Origin: Bolinopsis microptera
Lineage: Eukaryota; Ctenophora; Tentaculata; Lobata; Bolinopsidae
Direction: 5' to 3'
Assembly: GCF_026151205.1 (NCBI RefSeq)
Contig: NC_087073.1
Location: forward strand, 7,089,001-7,153,000
DNA length: 64,000 nucleotides
How positions within the stretch are numbered: position 1 is the first letter of the stretch; each line of letters opens with the position of its first letter. Under the pieces are notes generated by a model. The model worked only from the letters and a program-made list of their open reading frames with translations. It did no database searches and was not told the DNA's origin. Made by a program: the position numbers and the translations under genes. Shown piece by piece: positions 1 to 11,474 of the stretch.

Positions 1-92
1 ATGACTTACTCTTAATTATGACTGTTTACTATTACATTGATTAGTACTATTACATTAATTACTACTTTTACATTGATCACTACTATAATTAT

Positions 93-1326
93 ATTGATTA
101 CCTTCGTATCATTTTACACTCTTTCTGCACATATTTTTAAAGATTTGCAGACAGAGTAAAAACGAAATTTACTTAACCAGTTTACATCAAATACGTGGAA
201 CTACATAAATATTAATGTCGTATGTTGCACAAAACAGCCCTGCAAGCTTATTGTGTCCGTCTAGTGAATATAGATAATTCGGACCTCGCAACGAAAAATC
301 GCCTATCCGTATGTTTTTCAGCTTGTTGATATGGTCACGTCTCTAAACATTTTCTGGTTTAACATCTCGGAGGACTTCCTCAACGGCTATTTCTGACAAA
401 TATCATATTTATTAATGTTTTAGTTCGTACTAATCCTCCATTTAATTATCCAGAAATATTCAAAGGGAAGACCATCGAGTTGTTACTGTTATTATTCTGT
501 TGTGTTAAAGATTTGCTTGCGCAAGTTAACAATAATTATCTAATAGTTTTCAACTTTAGCTTAGTATGGCTGCAACGGCTCTGTAACCAAGGGAATCATT
601 GCTTTCCGTCAATATCAGCTCTACGTATCCTCTAAGGTTCACTTTGTCCGCTTATCTGGTCTTTTCGATTCCGAAATGTTTAAGCATTCTAAAAGAAAAT
701 CTGATAAAACTAAAAGGTAACAACTATTTACATCAAGGCTGGGGCTGACTGTGAGTGTAACCTAGATAATAGCACCTAGAGAGCATTTTCAAGATAATAA
801 TTAAGGTTACTAAACAGTCAAACCATAGTTAAATTATTTCATCGATCACTGTTGTGTGTAAGATTTTGAGTAATTAACAGTATCGAAACTTATTTACAAG
901 GAAAAAAGAGAATACGGAGCCACTTTCTGGTGGTATTATCTTCTCGTTCAAATAATAAAATTTATATTCAATTTATACTCAATTTATAAAATCTTATCCT
1001 GGGATCATATGGCAATTTTTCTGAACATCTTTTTAAAGATTTGCAGACAAACGAAGAATGGTCCTTTTCTTCCCTTGCCCCGTGGCTGTGTCATGTTGTT
1101 TAGCAACAAAAAAAACGTGTGTAAATCATCTTCAGCTAAGACCATCAAGAGCCGATGTTGAAGCTCTTGTATGCATCTGGCTTACTCCCCCTTACATGCG
1201 GAAGAGTCACTTTCAGCTCTTCTAATTATACTGATAATTATATTGATTACCTTCGTATCTATCATTTGACACTCTTTCTGAACTTACTTAACCAGTTCAC
1301 ATTAAATACTTGCAGTGGAACTACGG
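93..1326. repeat. AT-rich stretch bounded by direct repeats
   Basis: No convincing gene is seen here. About 130 bases near 93-220 recur in diverged form at about 1230-1326: both carry ATTGATTACCTTCGTATC, a CACTCTTTCTG block and TTAACCAGTTYACAT followed by GTGGAACTA. A short block TTTTTAAAGATTTGCAGACA occurs at about 133 and again at about 1031. The first 60 bases of the window also recur at about 16876-16935. The pattern suggests a dispersed repeat or internally duplicated element whose ends I cannot define. Confidence 0.5.
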
Positions 1327-1551
1327 AGTCACACCTGAGATGGAGACAGTGAATTCCTGTTTAATCTTCAGTAAAGTTCGTATATTTCGGATATTTGGCA
1401 GTCTTACAAAACCAGATTTTAAGATATTATCAATCAATACAACCTGCAATACTGTTATCTTTCTGTTAGCGTGTAAGCATGGTGTACCTTTCTTTTAACA
1501 GCCTGGTCATGGTCAGGATGTTGTATCTTCATCAGAATGAAAGAAACACTT

Positions 1552-1626
1552 TTAAAAGTTGTAAAATACAAATAATTGTAATGCATTTGCATTACTTTAC
1601 AATTATTTGTATTTTACAACTTTTAA
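1552..1626. repeat. Short perfect inverted repeat (hairpin)
   Basis: Two 30-base arms (1552-1581 and 1597-1626) are exact reverse complements around a 15-base loop. The arms contain TTGTAAAATACAAATAATTG and its complement. There is no T-tract terminator context and no recognisable flanking duplication. It may be a tiny MITE or a chance foldback, and would extrude as a cruciform or fold in RNA. Confidence 0.8.
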
Positions 1627-2163
1627 TCATTTTAATATATATTGTCTTTAAAGGAAAATCTCACTCTTTTTAATGAATGATAATAATTTAAAGGATTTTA
1701 TCTTGAAAAGGTCATTAATTGTAACAACTGGAAATCCAGTGTTCAGTGAATGAAGCTCTAGAATGAGTGGTAACAGCACTTGCTGTTTGAAGTCAACATC
1801 ATTTGCCTTGTTCTTCAAAAATAACAGAGGACACAGGATTGCTTTGCGACGTACATATTCAGGCATTTCATTGACAATCACCTGGAGCAATTAAGATAAG
1901 GTTCGTATTTGTGGCTTACATATAATATTAGATATTTTGATTAGAAGTTAATAAACCCATGATTGTGTATAATCATGATGGTACAAATACCCCCTAAATT
2001 ACCCTTAAATAACCTGGAGTGGATACAATGAATTGCTGGCGGATTTTGAGGTTTCTACTCCATCTATGTTGATACTAAGGGTCAGCAAATTGTACTTAGA
2101 ATCGAACTTTTCTGCACCATCCATAGATTTTAGTTCCTGGTACCTGGGATAAACTATTAAGAT
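1627..2163. other. No clear gene; one exon-like frame
   Basis: An 80-codon minus-strand frame (1648-1890) includes the piece MPEYVRRKAILC followed by a leucine-rich stretch. It might be a decayed exon, but I do not recognise it and the splice signals are not decisive. The rest is AT-rich without visible structure. Confidence 0.25.
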
Positions 2164-2440
2164 TCATTTTTCTGAAATCCCGAAATCCAAAGTTAGCGCT
2201 TCGTAGCGTGATATGAGAAATGGGCAAATTTTGCGAAACAAATGCACGTTTTCTTCTGGTTCTAAATGGCATCTAGAACAGATATCTGAATGTGTCTTCT
2301 TTATCTTAAATAAAAATGAGTACAGAGGGGCTCTATTTGATAGAATGTTGGCAAGTTTATGGAGATCTGCTGTTGTCATTTTCGTTAGGTTGGATGATGA
2401 TTCAATCTTGTGGAGGGAGACTACTAGCTTCTGTAGTTTA
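2164..2440 (-). pseudogene. LINE C-terminal fragment with zinc-ribbon motif
   Basis: The minus-strand frame keeps a Cys-Cys...His...Cys motif (CSRCHLEPEENVHLFRKIC) preceded by SNRAPLYSFLFKI. This arrangement is typical of the tail of RNase-H-bearing non-LTR retrotransposons of the I/Jockey type, where a C-x2-C-x(8-9)-H-x(3-5)-C ribbon follows RT and RNase H. No RT core is attached; the frame reaches about 20 codons upstream of its first Met and then degenerates. I read it as an isolated relic. A non-transposon zinc exon is the alternative. Confidence 0.4.
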
Positions 2441-2544
2441 TTGGTGGAAGGTGATGCTTCGAATGATGCTTTACTTTGGGCGAAAGACCAACTTTTGATT
2501 TTGGTTTTGAAGATGGAGTACGGAACGGGGGACAGGAAGGGGAC

Positions 2545-3917
2545 GTAGGTGGAGGCTGGGAGGGGAGGGGGGATTAAAGGAGGCGCTCAATCTTGGGAGC
2601 GTGATCGAGGAAGAACCCTTAAGCCCTTAGATCATGGCCTCATGGGCGCCTGGGCAAACTCGGCCCATGGCTTCCAACAACCATATCGTTACAAAAGATG
2701 GTAACCGATTGTAGGGTTGAGGAATGCGTCTTAAAGCCAGCCAATCAGCGAATATTTCCCTGGTGCGAGAACATTGAACGCTAGAACATTACTTGATTAA
2801 ACGACTCGTAAATTGATAACGAAGTTTACATTAGTTTAGTTTACTGACTACACAAAATCGGATGTATTGAGTTTTGAAAATATTTATAATAAAAAATATT
2901 AATTCTCTACTTAAACAATTTCTATTATCTCTCAGAAAAAGATGCTCTTGATGGAGTAAAAGAAGCTGTCCCTATTTTGCAGCTTCTTATTTTTAGTATA
3001 AAATAGTTTACCCTCTGATGGCGCAATATGGACTCCCTCTCCGTAAGAGTCATTCTACATTCGCACTCTTTCATTGATTGTGTGGTTAATCTTGTCCCGC
3101 AATCAACCTGCTTCAAATGTACCTTCACATTCCATCTTCTAGTCGATGTGAAGGAACATTTTGGGCCTTGAAATTCTTTCCCTCTGTTTAATTTAATAGG
3201 AACCAGCAAGCTAATATCAGTTCTTTCAGATGTCACCTGAGATCTATCTCTAAAAAACTGATCTGCATATAAATTGTCTGATTAATGATCAGATCAGTCA
3301 ACTTGATCGATACTCTATGGATGTTTATCTTTCGACTGAATGGTTTTACTGCACTCATCGATTGCCACAAATTCACCTAGTTTCCAGCATTCCTCAGCAA
3401 TTGTATTTTAATATTGACGGTTAGTCTGCTTTTATCAGGAATGCGTTGATCAACTTTCTCCTGGGAAATCTCTCACAAACTTGTTGAACCACACTCCGGC
3501 CGATAACACCATATTGGCCTCATCCATGCTTAGTGTGGGCCGATAAAACAAACCTGGCCTCAAGTATACTCTATGCATACTTGTCGGTGGCAGTATTCTC
3601 CATTCTTGTGGCACAAATTTCCTTGCACACTTTTTGGGGGACGTGTACGTAACACGCAGACATTAAGTTTGTAAGCGTTTTAATTTTGATCAACACGCGG
3701 TCGGCCGCGCACCCGCGCAAATTGATGATCACACGGTGGAAAATATTGGCCATTTCGCAAATCAGAAGTACTTGAGACCAGAATTGCCGGATAATCGCGC
3801 TGCAAATTTCCCAAACTTTTCCAAAATATCACTTGAAATCATGGCCAACTGTCAACAAAACTCGGCAAATATTAACAGGACAATACCAACTTCCACATAT
3901 ACCACTGTGAAGTAATA
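2545..3917. other. Intergenic stretch without an assignable gene
   Basis: A purine-rich patch lies at about 2515-2580. A 103-codon minus-strand frame (2925-3236) is somewhat protein-like but unrecognised. Between 3495 and 3570 there are imperfect inverted GGCC-containing words (GGCCGATAACACC, GGGCCGATAAAACA). Nothing here is supported well enough to call a gene. Confidence 0.3.
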
Positions 3918-3919
3918 TA

Positions 3920-4530
3920 CCTTACAAGACATATTTATGTGGATCATAATTCTGGGGATCGGAATTATGGGGGGACGAAAATATGGGGATTTTTTTCAGA
4001 AATCCCCAAATTTCGTACCCCAAATTAAATTTTCGCATTTTCACGCTAAATTATTTCAGAGAAATCAAAATCAGTTTTTGATGGAATTTTTTTAAATCGT
4101 GAAAAACTAAATTAATTAAAAATCATTCTCTTCTTTAAATCGTCTTCATCGTCGTCTCTTTCACCTTGAGTCTGCTCACCGGTGTAGTCCCAGGTGTATG
4201 CCTCCCTCAACAGGGGTTTGAGCTTGTCAATTAAGTCTCCCCTACTCTTGAATGTGAGACTAAGTTTGACTTCTAACCCTCCAGAGGGTATCGGCGATTT
4301 TTATACTAAGTAACTTTCTATTTACCTGAGAAATGCGTATCCTTGTCTCACAAAACACGTAAAACAACTTATTTGACAAATTCACCTCAAATTAGCCCTA
4401 TTTAAGCCAATTACATACAAATTAATGTGTGGGATTTTGGAATGGCGGCCACAATTTTGGTAGTACGAAAATATGGGGATTTTTTCCAAAAATCCCCAAA
4501 TTTCGTACCATATAAATATGTCTTGTAAGG
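3920..4530. mobile_element. 611-bp MITE with TA target duplication
   Basis: The ends are inverted copies, CCTTACAAGACATATTTAT on the left and its complement on the right (TATAAATATGTCTTGTAAGG), flanked on both sides by the dinucleotide TA (3918-3919 and 4531-4532). Inside each end is a similar hairpin built from AAAATATGGGGATTTTT and AAATCCCCAAATTTCGTAC. No transposase is encoded. TA duplication with short inverted repeats is the habit of Tc1/mariner-type non-autonomous elements, which is my inference for its class. Confidence 0.75.
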
Positions 4531-4778
4531 TAGACATAGTTGATAAGTTGATAACACGATCCTCCAAATAATATGAGCCAACATAATTTTTATTTAACAC
4601 TCACTCGACAAATTCTGTCCAGCGACTGATATCGATGGTGTTGCTACATCTATGCACTTTGCCAATCGTCCAGCCTCACACATTATACATAAGTCTGAAA
4701 TGTAAATGTGTGTTGAGGCAGATAATTGTAAAACGTTAAAAAGTGAATTATTAAATAAGTAGCTTAGAAGCAGTTAGT

Positions 4779-5021
4779 CTATTTTAGATAACCAGCGAAA
4801 CCACAATTTGTGTAGAACATCAAATATGAAGTGACAAGTGTCCACAAACCTGTGCAGCTCTCTTGCTTGTGGGTTTCGGTACGATAACTGTTAAGACTCA
4901 TCACACATTGTAATATGGAGTTTACAAAGCACGTGTTTCCAGTGTTCTTTAGACCAGGCGGTCTAGTCGAAATCTGGTAAGGGTGTTTCATGAGATGAAT
5001 GGATACGTTATTATCTTCCAT
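4779..5021 (-). pseudogene. Ubiquitin-specific protease Cys-box exon
   Basis: The minus-strand frame contains RPPGLKNTGNTCFVNSILQC, the Cys box of ubiquitin-specific proteases (USP/UCH family, peptidase C19): G-L-x-N-x-G-N-T-C-F-x-N-S, with the nucleophilic cysteine at about residue 32. USPs hydrolyse isopeptide bonds of ubiquitin conjugates. A possible splice donor (CAG|GTTTGT) follows SCT after the box, so the real exon may be shorter than the open frame. I found no His box (GHY-type) on the same strand downstream, nor the finger or palm segments, so this is a first catalytic exon of a gene lying mostly outside, or a fragment captured or stranded among transposons. Homology of the box is firm; whether it is expressed is unknown. 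Confidence 0.7.
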
Positions 5022-6331
5022 AAGTTTGTTTAATGGTACATGCGTCGAAGAGTATATTAGAAATAAGAAAGCTTAACGGAGCGTAAAGATTTTTACATTA
5101 TTAGCACATGCTAACACTTCTATAAAATCTTGCTTATGAATATAGACGACTGTCTAAGAATATGGCTGCTTAGATATAAAGCAATATATTAAATGGATCA
5201 TTCGAGCATGCGTTGGGAATACCAAAGAATAGGAAACTTTATTTCAGCGGCTAATTGTAGACCAAAAGATGCTTCAGCGCTACAACTATATACAATGATA
5301 CCGTATCTTCAGTGTACTTCAGTTATTAATTTATCGGATCTGTATAGCACATTGGTAGCAACTCCCACTACCAAGTTACTAAAGGATTCGATCCATCTCT
5401 TTGCACGTTTCAACCAATCCCAGCAGCAACTTACACTGCCGAGAAGGTATCAGTGCTTAGTTGGGGTAAAATCCAATGGGGAGTTCTGAAAAGCAAGAAA
5501 CCCGTGTTATCACTTAAAGGTAGAGGGGAGTACCACCATCTGGAGTGGCCATATTGATTTATTGATATATGAAGGTATCGAACACGTCTATGAGGAAGAA
5601 TATGATAAGGAAATAACATTAAAATCAACTATAATATTAATAACATATTAATCATTAACCTGTCTCATATTCAAGGGGGAACCGAACAATTGTTTGCAGG
5701 TCTGACATGACCGGCTTCCCTATTCGTCTGGATATTAATTCAATATTATGATATTATTACTATAACATTAACAATATATTATGTAAAAGGTTAAAAATAA
5801 TTCAGATTAGGTTAAAAACCTAGGAGCATAGGAGATATATATTACATTATGTAGCAAGAAAACTGTCGATAAAACAGACAGGATGAAACGTCTTACTTCT
5901 GATCGGCGTGAAGGAGTTTGACCCCAGTTGGAACGTGCAACAGAAAGTTGAACCAAATTTCGCTGCCGACTATCAATGATTAGTTGAGGTGTGAATGGCA
6001 TGGTATGCTAACTAATGATTGGTGCATGACGGTTAATGTTTTATGATTATTTATGATTGATTATTCATCGAATAATAAGTACCCTCTGAATACCAACATT
6101 ACATTTTTATGTAAAGAAAATTTCGATGCAATGAAGAAACGACCAAAGTTCTAGTTAAATCATGTTAACTGTTAAGTTAAGTTCTAGTTAAATTATGTTA
6201 AGTGCTTATTTAAAATCCTTATACAAATCAATTGATATATTTTTTAAGGTTTTTCGAATCAATAATTATACTTTTAACCAATTAATTTCACGAAAGGCAG
6301 ATCAAATTTTACATTTTATAAAGATATATAC
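5022..6331. other. AT-rich spacer without an assignable gene
   Basis: Open frames of 60-100 codons on both strands (for example 5193-5489 plus) have no recognisable motif or splice context. Short AGTTAA/GTTAAG-type words repeat between 6150 and 6210. Confidence 0.3.
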
Positions 6332-6530
6332 CTTGAAAATCACGTCCATGTTTCGCTGATGGTCAGGAGCCTCTGTGTACACAAACATAGCGTGGGCATA
6401 GGAGCTGTTGCAATTAGGTTGATTTAGGACATTGATCGCAACTTTTGTCGACTTCATGTCTGCATCGATAAAAATTTTTGTGTAAATCTTTTTATCGCTC
6501 CCGATTTGTAACTGTCCTGCAACATTAACT
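6332..6530 (-). other. Unidentified exon ending at a splice donor
   Basis: On the minus strand one uninterrupted frame of about 66 codons ends VIFK followed directly by GTATAT. Possible acceptors (TTGCAG at 6520-6517 or CGGCAG slightly upstream) precede it. The peptide includes KIYTKIFIDADMKSTKVAIN and YAHAMFVYTEAPDH, has balanced composition and is free of stops, which is unlike the surrounding AT-rich noise. I do not recognise the family. Another stop-free fragment upstream (6684-6851) could belong to the same gene. Confidence 0.4.
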
Positions 6531-6683
6531 GCCGATTTTGGTCAGCTGATAAAAACTTAATTCATAAACAAGACAACCTCTATCCTAATGTTACTACTAT
6601 GACGAACAGAAATAGAGAAAACTTAATCACCTTCTCATTTTTGGGTCTTATCTCTAATCCTAAAGGCTTTGACACCTTTCAGA

Positions 6684-6851
6684 CAACAAACATTTAGTCA
6701 TGTGACTGCCCTGGAAATATAACCGAGAGTACAGCCAAAACGGATCACCAGGGAGCCGGTTATGTGGCTCACCAGCAGTTCCTACTGGGTCATTTTCGTA
6801 AGTGCCATAATACAGGATGGCATTTTTGTCTCTGTAGCTCTGGCTACCGAC
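6684..6851 (-). other. Unidentified exon-like frame
   Basis: A stop-free minus-strand frame contains KNAILYYGTYENDPVGTAG and PGDPFWLYSRLYF, a protein-like composition rich in Tyr, Pro and Gly. Splice borders are not clear. It may be a neighbouring exon of the frame at 6332-6530, but phase continuity cannot be shown. Confidence 0.3.
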
Positions 6852-7341
6852 CTCTGCTGCTAAAATCGCTTTAGGATGTGATAGATGGGAAGTTTAGGCA
6901 TACTCTCTGGTATGGAAGCTTGAACTACCTGTGAGGCGACTTCTGTGAACAGTGCTTTACTGTAAAATTTTTATAGGAACCCTCCCCTAGTTCGAGACCA
7001 TTATCGGGGACAAAGATCAACCAATTTGATCAAATGGGGGCGGAGACTGTTCGAGTATCGTTCAGAGTAACTGGTGGTTGTAGTAAAATATCAAAATGTT
7101 GATCAGGTGGAAGCTGAGGGCTAAAAAACATGTAGTCCCATTTTTTATTCATCACCCGTTATAAGACTCTTCAACTGCTTTTATCTCTTTCTCTGATTCT
7201 AATTTGATATCAAATTGCTTCAGCATAGGTCGCAGATTGTTACGAACATTGGATGTCCCCGTGTTCGCTGGAAAGTTTATCAATATGAGAATCTGCCTTA
7301 CTCATGATATGTTAGTTCGGTATTCATATCTATGTTTTATA

Positions 7342-7752
7342 TCAACAGTTAGAATTTAAACTCAAGCACTCACACTCTGCTTTGAACATGGCAACATGAA
7401 GAGCGTCAATCGGTTCTATACTCTTTACTCCAGTAGAGGCACTGATGTATTGACGTTCTTCTTTTGATAACGAATTTATCTCAGCTGTTCTTATTCGTTT
7501 CGTTACCATATCGATCTCATGTTCGGGACATTTCGAACAACTTGATTCAGCCTGCAAACAGTGCATCCATTATTTATTTCACCACCATCACCATTTCTGG
7601 TTGATCAATAAGCAATCTGGTCTGCACATTATTACAGATTAAAAATAACCTGATAACACTATTTAGGATAGATACCAGATGCTCCTTTGTGGTACGTTCA
7701 GTTCTTTTCTCACCATTGCAGACAACGCAAGGGCACTGTTTCATGATACGAT
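7342..7752 (-). pseudogene. Two Cys-rich exons, probable transposon gene relic
   Basis: On the minus strand, an upstream frame (about 7640-7752) begins MKQCPCVVCNGEKRTERTT, a C-x-C-x2-C knuckle followed by a Thr/Arg stretch. A downstream frame (about 7342-7560), following a candidate AG acceptor, carries SSCSKCPEHEIDMVTKR and ends in AECECLSLNSNC. Such short zinc-knuckle exons are common at the N-terminus of multi-exon DNA-transposon proteins in invertebrates. That assignment is inference; no transposase core is attached. Confidence 0.35.
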
Positions 7753-8129
7753 CTAAAATATGAATTTTACTTGAATTTGATTACCGTGCCTCTAAGTTTC
7801 ATGCAACAAGAGTTAAGTAACTTCCGAAGACAAATGAAAATACTTTTTTGGAATCATTCGCTAGTGTACGATAATTACAGAAATACATCAATACACCACC
7901 CACCCCAAGCCGCGTGGAGGCTGATAGACCGTTTGGGGCTTTGACAGATAAATACATTGCAGTTCAGGGAAATTAGATGTTAATATGTTGTAAAATTCAG
8001 TTCTGATTATCAATGAGCGTGAAAACTGCCTGCAAGTTCTGGGTATTTATCTGTCACTTTTTACATTACACTATACATTAAATACATTACACATTAGATC
8101 ATACATTATACATTATACATCGATTCATA

Positions 8130-8238
8130 GTTACAAGTTCAGTGAAAAGTTTAGTTGAAAGTTTAATTACAAGTTTAGTTAAAAGTTTAGTTGAAAGTTT
8201 AATTGAAAGTTTAATTACAAGTTTAGTTGAAAGTTTAA
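8130..8238. repeat. Short imperfect tandem repeat (about 12-bp unit)
   Basis: Nine or so variants of AGTTTAATTGAA / AGTTTAGTTGAA follow each other up to the TTAA that borders the fold-back element. Just upstream (8065-8120) lies a second simple stretch based on ATTACAYATTA/ATACATTA. Both look like slippage repeats at an insertion hotspot. Confidence 0.7.
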
Positions 8239-9600
8239 GGGGGGGGGGGGGGCCAATGGATATTTTTTTGTGAAACTTGATTTCGAGATAGCAGTTGACC
8301 AACAAACTAAGACCAGTGACCGAACTTTTGAGGGGGTCCCGGACCCCAACCGCCAAACGGTGCGCGCAGGGCAGCCACGCCCATATTTGGTCCAAATTAG
8401 GCCCAATTTAGCCAAATACCCTGAACATGCCCAAATCCAAGATTTATAGTGCTCTACTTGTAGCTAGTAGTCTCCTGAACTCGTATATGAAATTTCATCA
8501 AGATTGGACGAAAAATGACTGAGTTATGAGCCAAAAACCATATGCCCATATTTGGGCATACGGAGTAAATTTGGTAGATTTCGTCCCATAAATTGGTCAA
8601 TTATCAATATTTTTGAATGAAACTTACTTTATATGAAAGGTAAGCCTAAACTACATATTATCTGTAAGTTATAGCTTTATATCTGTTTAAATGTGGATAC
8701 TAAGGCGAAAAAACCACAAAAAATGAACTAAACTGCCCATATCTCGGTTCGCGATATTCGCGGAATTGATCTCATTAAAATTGTAACAACTCAATTAGTT
8801 TTCAAAATTTTTGCATGAAATTTTCGGAATCGACTCGAAATCGCATTTCCACCTTATTTTAAATACGGATTTTTGATTTAGGCCTCCAAAAAAATTTGGC
8901 GGCCAAATTCCAAAATTATCTCACAAAAATTCAGAATTTGGCCGCCAAATTTTTTTGGAGGCCTAAATCAAAAATCCGTATTTAAAATAAGGTGGAAATG
9001 CGATTTCGAGTCGATTCCGAAAATTTCATGCAAAAATTTTGAAAACTGATTGAGTTGTTACAATTTTAATGAGATCAATTCCGCAAATATCGCGAACCGA
9101 GATATGGGCAATTTAGTTCATTTTTTGTGGTTTTTTCGCCTTAGTATCCACATTTAAACAGATATAAAGCTATAACTTACAGATAATATGTAGTTTAGGC
9201 TTACCTTTCATATAAAGTAAGTTTCATTCAAAAATATTGATATTTGACCAATTTATGGGACGAAATCTACCAAATTTGGTGCGTATGCCCAAATATGGGC
9301 ATATGGTTTTTGGCTCATAACTCAGTCATTTTTTGTCCAATCTTGATGAAATTTCATATACGAGTTCAGGAGACCACTAGCTACAAGTAGAGCACCATAA
9401 ATCTTGGATTTGGGCATGTTCAGGGTATTTGGCTAAATTGGGCCTAATTTGGACCAAATATGGGCGTGGCTGCCATGCGCGCACCGTTTGGCGGTTGGGG
9501 TCCGGGACCCCCTCAAAAGTTCGGTCACTGGTCTTAGTTTGTTGGTCAATTGCTATCTCGAAGTCAAGTTTCACAAAAAAATACCCATTGGCCCCCCCCC
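8239..9600. mobile_element. 1.36-kb fold-back element flanked by TTAA
   Basis: Two arms of about 665 bases are near-perfect reverse complements around a 25-base loop (8910-8934). The left end is a run of 14 G after TTAA (8235-8238); the right end is a run of 9 C before TTAA (9601-9604). Both arms carry CTCCAAAAAAATTTGGCGG-type sequence near the centre and a GGTCCGGGACCCC-like block towards the ends. It encodes no enzyme; the apparent frames are antisense mirrors of each other. TTAA duplication is the signature of piggyBac-type integration, so I infer a non-autonomous TTAA element mobilised in trans. A homologous arm with the same TTAA-G(n) junction starts at 63620, showing a dispersed family. 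Confidence 0.85.
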
Positions 9601-9645
9601 TTAATTGCAAAATGATGATGAATCTTCTCAGAGAACACAATAAAT

Positions 9646-10935
9646 CTATCTAAAATCTTTGAAACTGAAAGTTTTCTTGGCTGATTCTCTAGCCCTTTTC
9701 TGGGCCGCCTGTCTCACCCGGCTCTCAATAATGGATTCGGGTCCAAAACAATCGCTCGAACTGAAAGTGAAAATCAGTTGTTAATGATAGCAGAAAGTGT
9801 GCATTGCGCTCTTGTTAATCATCATTCTTACTTGCTCAAACATCTAGAAACAAAACGCAAAAAGTTTCTTATAATGACTTCTCACCTTGAGGCGTACGAG
9901 GCTTGTGAGGCGACTCTCGACCTCGGTGACGGTCTGACCTCGAGAGTCGGGAGGGCCGAGGAGCTAGCAAACTCCCACTGTGGTGTAAATATCACTGCCG
10001 TACTGAAATAAAGTTACAAATCAAGATTTAACTGTCGGGTGAATTCTTCCCAATGAGTATGAAAAGAGATGAGAAAACAATATTGGAACATGTAGAAATA
10101 TTATCAATCAGTCTTACCTCCTTCCCCTCCTTTCAGCCACTTGGGACTGAACTCGTGAGCTCAGCCTGACGCAACTCTACTTGGTGCCTCATTGAGGCGG
10201 TCTCGCAATCCTAATTAGAAGTTGGTGGATGTAGTCATCACAATTATGAGGAAAATACGTGGCAGTTAGAATAAGTATAATACCAAATATGTGGTGGTAA
10301 TTGAGAAACGAGACCTCACCTTACAAGACAGAGCGTGTATGGGATCCGTTTGGGTCCCTGAGCTGGTGCTCTGCTGCGGCTCCTGATCCAGCTTTCTTCT
10401 CTTCAGCCGGTGTTTCTCGTCGGCTGCGTATTTTTTCATCCACAGCCGCACCTCCCGGCATTGTGCTTGGGTAACAGCACTCTCTGCAATATTTTGTCTT
10501 ATGGGCAGTTTCTCAAGTCACCGAATCAAGCTCAAATATAACGTATTGACTTGGTAGATTACCATACATTAATTTGACCTACAAAATTAATCAAGTGTGT
10601 TAGAGCCAAACTCATTATGTAATTTCTTACCCTCGATATAGCAGAACTTGGCGATGGCCTGCCTGATCCCTGTCTCCTTCAGCCCGGGGTACCGTGCTCG
10701 AAAGTGTCTGAAATTATGATTCAATAAAATCGGATTGAATTAGTGATTATTAGTTTCTCAACGGATAAAATCTTTTTATTAAAGTGTTGTTCAAAATGAA
10801 ATTTTTTGATGATATGCTATGTTTGAATATTCATAATTGAGGTAAGATAACTCACTGCCAGCATTTCCCCCTGATCTCATTTGAGACAAACGCCATCTTA
10901 GGACTCGAGTAGAGTGAGAACTCCTCAGACAACAT
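9646..10935 (-). CDS. Spliced gene, coiled-coil/basic protein, unrecognised
   Basis: Three exons join in perfect phase with consensus borders: exon 1 10935-10856 (starts MLSEEFSLYSSPKMAF, donor GTGAGT), exon 2 10707-10631 (HFRARYPGLKETGIRQ, acceptor TTTCAG, donor GTAAGA), exon 3 10483-10320 (acceptor TTGCAG, donor GTGAGG) with a basic stretch MKKYAADEKHRLKRRKLDQE and then Ser/Thr-rich GTQTD. Further exon candidates with good borders follow: 10210-10118, 10002-9886 (GQTVTEVESRLTSLVRLK, coiled-coil-like) and a last exon 9760-9646 (RVRQAAQKRARESAKKTF, stop TAG). The phases of exons 4-6 do not all agree with exon 3: each frame meets a stop in exon 4. So either splice sites differ or the 3' half is decaying. 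The basic patch could be a nuclear signal. The family is not recognised; it may be a transposon-encoded accessory protein rather than a host gene. Confidence 0.55.
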
Positions 10936-11474
10936 GAAGTACATTCCACATATTTTAGGTTTGATCTTAAATTCTGTAACGATACACCGCGAAATACTAC
11001 ATCTCCCTTTTTTACCTCAATACCGTTACAAACATGCGTCTATTCCTGCTGTAACAGCCAACAAGCATGTCAAGTATCTGCCAAATTTATGTTTGTTCAT
11101 CGTGTTTGTATTAAGACACGTATAATTCCTCATTAAATAATAAATATCTTCACCATACCAGCTCTTGCAGACTTGTGTCCTCCAATACTCGAGCAGTGCT
11201 ACTCCACCAAGCCTCTTCCTGTTCTACATTCTCCCACTTTCCTTGAACGAGGTTCATTTATCAACCTCTGCAAGACTCAAGAAGTACAACAATAATCTTA
11301 TATTATAATTATATCATTTTGCTTTCATTTTACTTTGATAAGATATTGTCGTGCTTTCAGTTCGTACATTTTTACAACTCTGTCCTCGTCGTTTCGATAG
11401 TGGTTTGTCGTGTGAAGTGATGTGATGTCCAGGCTTTTCTGGAGCTTTCGAACTGGCCAGACTGTATCCTTTTT

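Noticed and set aside
8099-9653. Frames of 66-98 codons inside the fold-back element
   Set aside because: The two arms are reverse complements, so the same shadow frames appear on each strand; no domain is recognisable.
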